From Sulfurovum sp. (GTDB lineage Bacteria; Campylobacterota; Campylobacteria; Campylobacterales; Sulfurovaceae): a stretch of DNA of 10,860 nt. A program made the translations under genes and the position numbers. A model generated the notes under the pieces. That model did no database searches, had not been told where the DNA came from, and saw nothing but the letters and a program-made list of their open reading frames with translations. Where the stretch lies: contig DYPM01000059.1 of the NCBI GenBank assembly GCA_020719895.1, positions 1 to 10,860 of the forward strand. The letters are read 5' to 3'. This document shows positions 6,910 to 10,860 of this stretch, piece after piece (positions within the stretch are counted from its first letter, which is position 1; each line of letters starts with the position of its first letter).

Positions 6910-7307
6910 CCCCAATCTTCATTTTGATGTTTGCTTTTGTGTTTCTCTTTTTTGTAAGAGGTTCTGTTTTTCATTTTTTGGAGTCGATTGAGATGGCTCA
7001 TCTCTTCTTCTCTGATTTCTAAAAATCGCTTGGTGTCAAATGTCGCACTTGCACACGTCTCTTTGTGTATGCGTTCGATATAAGATTTGAGTTCGCAAAG
7101 ATACTCTGAATCAAGATGAATCTCTTCTTTTTTGTCAAATTTCTTTTTGAGTTCTTGAAATTTATGGCTAAATTGTCCAGCCTCTATCGTCTCATCTCGA
7201 AACATACGAAAAAGATTTTTTGCCAACTTCTCTAATTCGCCAATATACTTTTGACGAAGATACTTGTCAATCTGTTTTTGTGTATAACGTGTGTTATTCG
7301 ATGACAA
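6906..7307 (-). CDS. Small charged protein of unknown function between two YkuD genes
   Basis: I do not recognise this protein. From the TTG at 7307 it has 133 residues, is rich in Lys, Glu and Arg, has no signal peptide or membrane segment, and is predicted by eye to be mostly helical, with possible coiled-coil stretches around residues 15-35, 45-65 and 95-115 and a very basic tail (KMKNRTSYKKEKHKSKHQ). An open frame extends upstream to 7418, but that part lies inside the YkuD gene at 7294-7881 in another frame and is not credible as protein. GGAG sits 6 nt before the TTG at 7307, and no in-frame ATG is present until residue 35, so TTG is preferred. The gene overlaps the upstream YkuD gene by 14 nt and the downstream one by 4 nt, so its synthesis is coupled to both. 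A cytoplasmic or nucleic-acid/polyanion-binding role would be speculation. Confidence 0.65.
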   Translation of the reverse strand: MSSNNTRYTQKQIDKYLRQKYIGELEKLAKNLFRMFRDETIEAGQFSHKFQELKKKFDKKEEIHLDSEYLCELKSYIERIHKETCASATFDTKRFLEIREEEMSHLNRLQKMKNRTSYKKEKHKSKHQNEDWG

Positions 7308-7881
7308 TAGGCACTCCGACCTTGATACGATACCAAAGTGCCAACATTGTGTTGTTGGTGACTGCAATACATCCTCTTGTCCAATCTTTAGAGAGCGTAT
7401 AGTTGTCTCCTCTTCCATTGGCGTTCCATACTGGTTGAGCGTGAATCATAATATCTCCACCTGGTTTTACCCCATTTTTTTGGGCTTTTGCGATATCTTT
7501 AGCGTTTGGATAAGAGATGGCAAGAGAGCGGAAATACTTTGGAGAGCAGACTTTTTGTGTGATATAGTATTGTCCTTCGGGCGTCTTTAAATCACCTTCT
7601 TGTTGTTTGTGTCCGTTAGGATTTTGACCTAAAGAGACGGGAATGATGCCTTGCACTCTGCCATCACTATAAAGATACATTTTACGACTCTTTTTGACTA
7701 TGCGAAGCATATCGATTGCTTTGTCGGTTTTGAAATCCTCACAATATTGCAACTCTTTTTTGCACTCCTCTGTATCATAAGAGGCGGTATTTAAATCAGA
7801 AAAAGAGTCATGCATACTAGAACGATGGGAGCATCCAACAATAAAGAGTAAAAAAAGAGAGAGAGAAATAATCTTTCGCAT
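7294..7881 (-). CDS. YkuD-domain lipoprotein (putative L,D-transpeptidase), first copy
   Basis: The 195-aa product has a lipoprotein signal (lipobox FIVGC, Cys17) and a YkuD domain (about 58-195). Catalytic residues are IMIHAQP with His147 and DWTRGCIAVTN with nucleophile Cys171; TPEGQYYI (100-107) and VSLGQ (82-86) support the fold. It is a membrane-anchored periplasmic peptidoglycan enzyme, most likely an L,D-transpeptidase, though YkuD-fold carboxypeptidases exist. Compared with its paralogue (6289-6909) the WNANGxGDxYTLxxDWTxGCIAVTN block is nearly identical, while the residue after the active-site His is Ala instead of Gly. The ATG at 7881 is preceded by AAGGA at 9 nt. It is the first gene of the cluster, and the TATAAT box 30 nt upstream is its likely promoter. 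Confidence 0.9.
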   Translation of the reverse strand: MRKIISLSLFLLFIVGCSHRSSMHDSFSDLNTASYDTEECKKELQYCEDFKTDKAIDMLRIVKKSRKMYLYSDGRVQGIIPVSLGQNPNGHKQQEGDLKTPEGQYYITQKVCSPKYFRSLAISYPNAKDIAKAQKNGVKPGGDIMIHAQPVWNANGRGDNYTLSKDWTRGCIAVTNNTMLALWYRIKVGVPIVIE

Positions 7882-7910
7882 TTGCGATTTTCCTTGAAAA
7901 AATGAAAAAA

Positions 7911-7916
7911 ATTATA
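7911..7916 (-). promoter_or_regulatory. Consensus -10 box for the YkuD operon
   Basis: The minus strand reads TATAAT here, preceded by TTTGGC, 30 nt upstream of the YkuD gene start. The 31-bp repeat copy at 7918-7948 occupies the spacer and -35 region of this promoter. Confidence 0.6.
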
Positions 7917-7917
7917 G

Positions 7918-8013
7918 CCAAAGATAGAGAATAAAAAGTTGAACTAAGATGGATTGCAGGCGAAGTTAATTTTGATGTGTAACCAAAGATAGAGAATAAA
8001 AAGTTGAATTAAG
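7918..8013. repeat. 31-bp direct repeat pair, 65-bp period, upstream of the YkuD operon
   Basis: Bases 7918-7948 and 7983-8013 agree at 30 of 31 positions (c7944 versus t8009), the first 26 being identical. They are separated by 34 unrelated bases. The first copy sits one base from the TATAAT box at 7911-7916; the second copy has no such box next to it (TACACA at the matching place). Possible meanings are a duplicated binding site or promoter, or the footprint of a small element. Confidence 0.9.
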
Positions 8014-8020
8014 GAAGGGT

Positions 8021-8044
8021 TCTTCTCTCTTGTGAGAGAGAAGA
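8021..8044 (-). terminator. Hairpin after tpx, probable terminator
   Basis: On the minus strand TCTTCTCTCT (8044-8035) pairs perfectly with AGAGAGAAGA (8030-8021) around a 4-nt CACA loop. It starts 11 nt after the tpx stop codon. The downstream tail (ACCCTTCCTTAATTC) is only moderately T-rich, so termination efficiency is uncertain, but position and a 10-bp stem support the call. Confidence 0.6.
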
Positions 8045-8054
8045 GAAGCGGATA

Positions 8055-8570
8055 TTAAAGAGCTGCTTTTGCTGCTGCAAGTGCCTCTTCGTAGTTTGGC
8101 TCTTGTGTGATTTCTGGAACGATTTGTTTGTATGCTACTTTTCCGTCTTTGCCTACTACAAAGATGATTCTTGCAAGTACGCCTGCGAGTGGACCATCAG
8201 CAAGAATTGTGCCGTATGCGTTACCAAACTCTTTGTTTCTGAAGTCTGAACATACTTTGATATTTTCGATACCAGCTGCACCACACCATCTTGCTGCTGC
8301 AAACGGAAGATCCATGGATACAGTCATTACTTCAACACCTTCAAGGCTTGCTGCTTCTGTGTTGAATCTTCTTGTTTCAGCATCACAAACACCTGTGTCA
8401 AGCGAAGGAACGACTACTACAAGTTGCACTTTGCCTTCGCCACCTACTGTTTCGTTTTGAAGCATTGGCTTACAATTTACTACGGTTACTACAGGTGCTA
8501 CATCACCTACATTAATCTCTGTACCTGCGAGGTTACATACTGTATCGTTTTTGAAAGTTACTGTTGCCAT
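8055..8570 (-). CDS. tpx: Thiol peroxidase Tpx (atypical 2-Cys peroxiredoxin)
   Basis: Tpx reduces hydrogen peroxide and organic hydroperoxides with electrons from thioredoxin. The 171-aa product has the family signature PSLDTGVC (55-62) with the peroxidatic Cys62 and its Thr59, the resolving Cys96 in RWCGAAG, and the active-site Arg134 in ARIIFVV. The length equals that of typical Tpx (about 165-170 aa). Two further cysteines (12, 33) and Cys107 are outside the catalytic pair. There is no signal sequence, which fits a cytoplasmic enzyme. AAAGGA lies 7 nt before the ATG. The gene appears monocistronic: its own AT-rich promoter region on one side and a hairpin just after the stop. Codon use is GC-richer and Ala/Val-rich compared with neighbours, consistent with high expression. 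Confidence 0.96.
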   Translation of the reverse strand: MATVTFKNDTVCNLAGTEINVGDVAPVVTVVNCKPMLQNETVGGEGKVQLVVVVPSLDTGVCDAETRRFNTEAASLEGVEVMTVSMDLPFAAARWCGAAGIENIKVCSDFRNKEFGNAYGTILADGPLAGVLARIIFVVGKDGKVAYKQIVPEITQEPNYEEALAAAKAAL

Positions 8571-8600
8571 AAAATTTCCTTTAAGTTTAATTTGGACAAA

Positions 8601-8640
8601 AAGATTATTCCTTAATTAGGATAATAATAGTCTTAATTGA
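8601..8640 (-). promoter_or_regulatory. tpx promoter region with imperfect dyad
   Basis: This AT-rich stretch lies 31-70 nt upstream of the tpx ATG. On the minus strand it offers AATAAT (8609-8604) as a -10 box. Around it an imperfect dyad (ATTATTCCT ... AGGATAATAAT, 8603-8627, with a 2-base length difference between the arms) could bind a redox regulator such as a Fur-family protein. It does not match a PerR box closely. Confidence 0.35.
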
Positions 8641-8650
8641 CTACAACTTT

Positions 8651-8680
8651 TCTAAATATTACTTTTTGGTAACATTTAGA
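8651..8680 (-). terminator. AT-rich 12-bp hairpin downstream of the flavoprotein operon
   Basis: On the minus strand TCTAAATGTTAC (8680-8669) pairs with GTAATATTTAGA (8662-8651) around CAAAAA. The only non-Watson-Crick pair is G-U in minus-strand RNA but would be A-C in plus-strand RNA, which suggests a structure in the leftward transcript. It is 86 nt after the stop of the last gene of the operon at 8766. There is no T-run after the stem, so it may be an RNA 3' end stabiliser rather than an intrinsic terminator. Confidence 0.4.
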
Positions 8681-8711
8681 AGACCGATGTCTTTTGGATA
8701 CTACATTTGAT

Positions 8712-8734
8712 TCGATAACAGACAGGATTATCGA
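8712..8734. repeat. 7-bp inverted repeat in the 195-nt gap upstream of tpx
   Basis: TCGATAA (8712-8718) and TTATCGA (8728-8734) are perfectly complementary around a 9-nt loop. It is 32 nt after the stop of the lipoprotein gene at 8766. It could be part of the 3' end of that operon; no T-run follows. I see no gene in the gap 8571-8765. Confidence 0.4.
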
Positions 8735-8765
8735 CGCAATAGTACCAAAGAATATACAACAGAAC

Positions 8766-9182
8766 TCAAGGCGTGTTACTAACAGTAATATCTTTTTGAA
8801 GTTGCTCAAAAACTCTCTGCTTGGCACTCTCTTCGTCGCTTTTGAAATCGCTTTGGACTTTATAGATGCAATCGAGTCCTTTAAGAATCTCAACACGCAC
8901 ATAACCATCAAAATCACTTCCAATGCTTTTGACTACAGGATTGTTACAGCTTCCGACATGGTATACGATAAAATTTACATGATAAGGACAAGTAGGATTA
9001 TTCAAAACCCCTAAGCTTTTTTCTATGTTACGTTTGTCTTGGGACTCCATAAGAGGATAATGCAGACAGGGTGGACGAAAAGAGCTATTGTGATCACAAA
9101 AACTGCTATAGACGGGAAATTTTTCTTTGCAACCTCCCAAAAAAAGGATTACAAAAGAACCTATAAGTTTAAACGTTTGCAA
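8766..9182 (-). CDS. Cysteine-rich lipoprotein of unknown function
   Basis: I do not recognise a family. The 138-aa product has a lipoprotein signal (hydrophobic residues 7-16, lipobox FLGGC, Cys18), so it is membrane-anchored on the periplasmic side or outer membrane. The mature part has five more cysteines (29, 39, 65, 79, 105), notable for so short a protein, in contexts such as SSFCDHNSSFRPPCLHYP and NNPTCPYH; disulfides or metal/heme-type ligation are conceivable but no CxxCH motif is present. The C-terminus is charged. The start must be the TTG at 9182, the only start codon between an upstream stop and the signal peptide. It overlaps the preceding gene by 14 nt and has AAAAGG very close, so translation is probably coupled. 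It is the last gene of the SQR-like operon. Confidence 0.7.
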   Translation of the reverse strand: MQTFKLIGSFVILFLGGCKEKFPVYSSFCDHNSSFRPPCLHYPLMESQDKRNIEKSLGVLNNPTCPYHVNFIVYHVGSCNNPVVKSIGSDFDGYVRVEILKGLDCIYKVQSDFKSDEESAKQRVFEQLQKDITVSNTP

Positions 9183-9561
9183 TACCTTTTACCCACTTCT
9201 CCATCGCATTGTTGGCATCTATATTTGGAGCTTCAAGAAAACTCACTACAAAGCTCTCACCCATATCCGCAACACCAATGGCACGAGGACGTACTGCCAA
9301 CACTTCGGGTTTTGGTAACACTTTTCCAAAACAACAGATGATATTTTTGGCATCTTTGATCTCTGGAGAAATCTCTCCTTCACTAAGTGAAGCAGTGTGT
9401 GCGTAGTGATCAAATGTCCCAATATAAGTCGCGATAGGATGAGCTTCGATTTGGGTTTTGAGAAATGAGAGTATCTCATCGACGTTTTGATAGATTGTTT
9501 CTGATTTTTGAATTGTGGCTGTAAATACAGGGTATTTTTCGAGTACTGTTATTTGTTTCAT
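9169..9561 (-). CDS. Conserved hypothetical protein (possibly DUF6858 family)
   Basis: A 130-aa cytoplasmic protein without signal or membrane segment. Recognisable blocks are EKYPVFT (8-14), HPIATYIGTFDHYAHT (41-56), AKNIICCFGKVLP (71-83), LAVRPRAIGV (88-97) and FVVSFLEAPN (104-113). From memory these match an uncharacterised Campylobacterota family (I believe DUF6858), whose function is unknown; I cannot verify the name here. The FDHYAHT histidines and the vicinal Cys76-Cys77 are candidate metal or redox residues. The ATG at 9561 has AAAAGGA 6 nt upstream. It lies 57 nt downstream of the SQR-like gene and overlaps the start of the lipoprotein gene, so all three are probably one operon, suggesting a role linked to the flavoprotein. 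Confidence 0.75.
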   Translation of the reverse strand: MKQITVLEKYPVFTATIQKSETIYQNVDEILSFLKTQIEAHPIATYIGTFDHYAHTASLSEGEISPEIKDAKNIICCFGKVLPKPEVLAVRPRAIGVADMGESFVVSFLEAPNIDANNAMEKWVKGIANV

Positions 9562-9618
9562 GGTTGTTCCTTTTTAAGTCAATAATAAAATAAGTCTGAA
9601 TTAATTTCTTTAAGCTAC

Positions 9619-10800
9619 TTACATTCCAGGGAGTCTTGGAAATTTGTTGAGTTTGGAGTTACGACAATACCAACCCCAACCTTGTTTCATCCAGTGACCA
9701 ACAAGCGGAAGTGGAATCATTTTCCCTCCTTTTTCGCTACGATAAACAAACGCTGCACCATTTCCCGTGTCCATGAGACATAAGATATTGAGATGTTTGA
9801 TATAGCTCTCTTTAGATTGAATGCGTTGAGAGTGCTGAAAAATATTATATGCTACATTTCGTGCCATCACTTCGGCCACGTGTCCTTGTTTGGCTCTCCA
9901 TTCAGGCCCCATTAGATTTGCAGAGTCGCCGATCACATAGACTCCATCAAATCCCTCTACTTCATTGTATTCGTTGGTGATTACAAATCCCGCTTCGCTT
10001 AACGGAAGATCAGATGCCTCAAGCACAGGATGTCCTTTGCCCGCAGAGATGAACATCGTAAGATCAGACTCAAGCGTGCTACCATCTTCAAAAACAACAC
10101 CATTTGCTTCAAAGCGATTGATTTTTACGCCAACTTTTTTATGGATATTGTTCATTTTGAACATCTTGTCCATCATCACCAATGCTTTGTCTCCCATCTT
10201 TTGTCCTGGTTTTTCCATTGGTGCAAAAAAAGTGAGTTCAAAGTTGTTGCGTACGCCTTTGCGTTTGAGATAAGTATCGACATTGAAAAGCACCTCAAAC
10301 GCTGGCCCACCACGCACTGCTGAGGTGTCGTGTGGATTACCACCAAATCCCATCGCGATTTTGCCCGAACCTTTAGTGATCAATGCGTCCAATTTTTCAT
10401 AGAGTGCTGTCGCTTCTTCGGGTGCACCACAAATAGAAAGAGTGTGTTCGCTCATTCCTTTGAGTTGGATTTTGCCTTGACCTAAAGCAATCACAAGATA
10501 CGCATATCCTTCAAGCACACGCCCACTTTGGAGTGTGATTTTTTTGTCTGTCGTTTCGATTTGTGTGACCGCTTCTACAATAAACTCAAATCCATGCACA
10601 CGTGCCAAATCAAAAAGTGGCACAGAAACATCTTCTCGCGTTACTTGACCTATCGGAATCCAGATTGAAGTCGGATAGATATAAAAGTAGTCTCTATCGC
10701 TCACCAATGTCACATCCATACTGTTTTTACGCAAATAGATCGCCGCCTCCACGCCAGCAAAACCGCCACCCACTATCAATACTTTTTTGTTTGTACTCAC
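9619..10800 (-). CDS. NAD(P)/FAD-dependent oxidoreductase, sulfide:quinone oxidoreductase-like
   Basis: A 393-aa flavoprotein of the SQR/NDH-2 superfamily. Residues 11-16 (GGGFAG) are the FAD dinucleotide-binding loop, and VYVIGDSAN (287-295) is the second FAD-contact motif. SICGAPEEA (122-130) corresponds to the first conserved SQR cysteine (Cys124) and NILCLMDTG (338-346) to the third (Cys341). The region where true SQRs have the middle cysteine reads AVRGGPAFE (161-169), Arg163 being in the Cys place. The C-terminal WMKQGWGWY stretch may dip into the membrane, as expected for quinone reduction. It thus looks SQR-related but with an incomplete polysulfide-carrying cysteine pair; activity as SQR is uncertain, and NAD(P)H:quinone reductase or another substrate is possible. 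The start is GTG at 10800 with AGGAG at 7 nt. A dyad lies just upstream at 10824-10855. Confidence 0.85.
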   Translation of the reverse strand: MSTNKKVLIVGGGFAGVEAAIYLRKNSMDVTLVSDRDYFYIYPTSIWIPIGQVTREDVSVPLFDLARVHGFEFIVEAVTQIETTDKKITLQSGRVLEGYAYLVIALGQGKIQLKGMSEHTLSICGAPEEATALYEKLDALITKGSGKIAMGFGGNPHDTSAVRGGPAFEVLFNVDTYLKRKGVRNNFELTFFAPMEKPGQKMGDKALVMMDKMFKMNNIHKKVGVKINRFEANGVVFEDGSTLESDLTMFISAGKGHPVLEASDLPLSEAGFVITNEYNEVEGFDGVYVIGDSANLMGPEWRAKQGHVAEVMARNVAYNIFQHSQRIQSKESYIKHLNILCLMDTGNGAAFVYRSEKGGKMIPLPLVGHWMKQGWGWYCRNSKLNKFPRLPGM

Positions 10801-10823
10801 TGTCTTTCTCCTACTAATAAATT

Positions 10824-10855
10824 TTGTACAATCTAAACAAGTTCAGATTGTACAA
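10824..10855. promoter_or_regulatory. 32-bp dyad, probable operator of the SQR-like operon
   Basis: TTGTACAATCT (10824-10834) and AGATTGTACAA (10845-10855) are perfect inverted repeats. The 10-base centre is itself nearly palindromic (AAC at 10836-10838, GTT at 10841-10843), leaving one mismatched pair (10835/10844) and an AA centre. Each arm also contains the 8-bp palindrome TTGTACAA, 24 bp apart. It lies 24-55 nt upstream of the GTG start at 10800 and overlaps any promoter there, as a TetR-, MarR- or similar dimeric repressor site would. A hairpin in the leader RNA is the alternative. The regulator gene is not in the window. Confidence 0.65.
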
Positions 10856-10860
10856 GTTTG

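Noticed and set aside
7308..7418. N-terminal extension of the small charged protein
   Set aside because: This part lies within the YkuD catalytic coding region in another frame; the GGAG-preceded TTG at 7307 explains the start better.
7918..8013. Transposon remnant with target-site duplication or attachment sites
   Set aside because: Between the 31-bp copies are only 34 bases without inverted ends or coding potential, and no integrase or transposase gene is in the window. A duplicated regulatory site is simpler.
8601..8640. PerR box upstream of tpx
   Set aside because: The AT-rich dyad has arms of unequal length and does not match the TTATAATnATTATAA pattern closely enough to name the regulator.
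8633..8923. 96-codon minus-strand frame upstream of tpx
   Set aside because: It overlaps the lipoprotein gene (8766-9182) in another frame, and its remaining part covers the hairpins at 8651-8680 and 8712-8734. No signal, domain or good ribosome site.

Overview
This window looks like chromosomal DNA of a free-living, AT-rich Campylobacterota (epsilonproteobacterium), of the Sulfurimonas / Sulfurospirillum / Sulfuricurvum kind. The evidence is the gene order recA - eno - FtsB/DivIC-like protein - exported protein, a short MurB, a futalosine-pathway menaquinone gene (mqnD) and a sulfide:quinone-oxidoreductase-like flavoprotein. The genus is an inference from gene content and cannot be fixed from the window alone. 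No tRNA, rRNA, CRISPR array, transposase or phage gene is visible.

Layout. Bases 1-3653 form a leftward (minus-strand) run: recA, eno, a small FtsB/DivIC-like membrane protein, and a secreted Lys/Glu-rich protein with an exact internal duplication. Bases 3654-3992 hold no convincing gene. They form a divergent intergenic region carrying the recA promoter and a cluster of inverted repeats. Bases 3993-5633 run rightward: mqnD and murB, 3 nt apart, murB starting at TTG. murB converges, with only 3 nt between the stops, on a leftward cell-envelope cluster at 5637-7881. Read in transcription order this cluster is a YkuD (L,D-transpeptidase) lipoprotein, a small charged protein of unknown function, a second YkuD lipoprotein, and a DUF1566-type lipoprotein. 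The first three genes overlap one another. Upstream of the cluster are a consensus TATAAT box and a 31-bp direct repeat.

Bases 8055-8570 encode the thiol peroxidase Tpx, followed by a hairpin. From 8766 to 10800 a second leftward operon encodes an SQR-like flavoprotein, a 130-aa protein of an uncharacterised family, and a cysteine-rich lipoprotein that overlaps it. A 32-bp, nearly perfect dyad at 10824-10855 lies just upstream of the flavoprotein gene and looks like a repressor operator.

How the genes fit together. Two themes recur: cell wall and division (murB, two YkuD enzymes, FtsB-like protein, exported coiled-coil protein) and respiratory or sulfur redox metabolism (mqnD for menaquinone, SQR-like flavoprotein feeding the quinone pool, Tpx for peroxide). 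Starts were adjusted where the sequence supports it: eno from 2519, the small charged gene from a TTG at 7307, and the second YkuD gene from an ATG at 6909. The most interesting items are the SQR-like enzyme that lacks one of the canonical active-site cysteines together with its dyad-controlled operon, and the YkuD - unknown - YkuD module.
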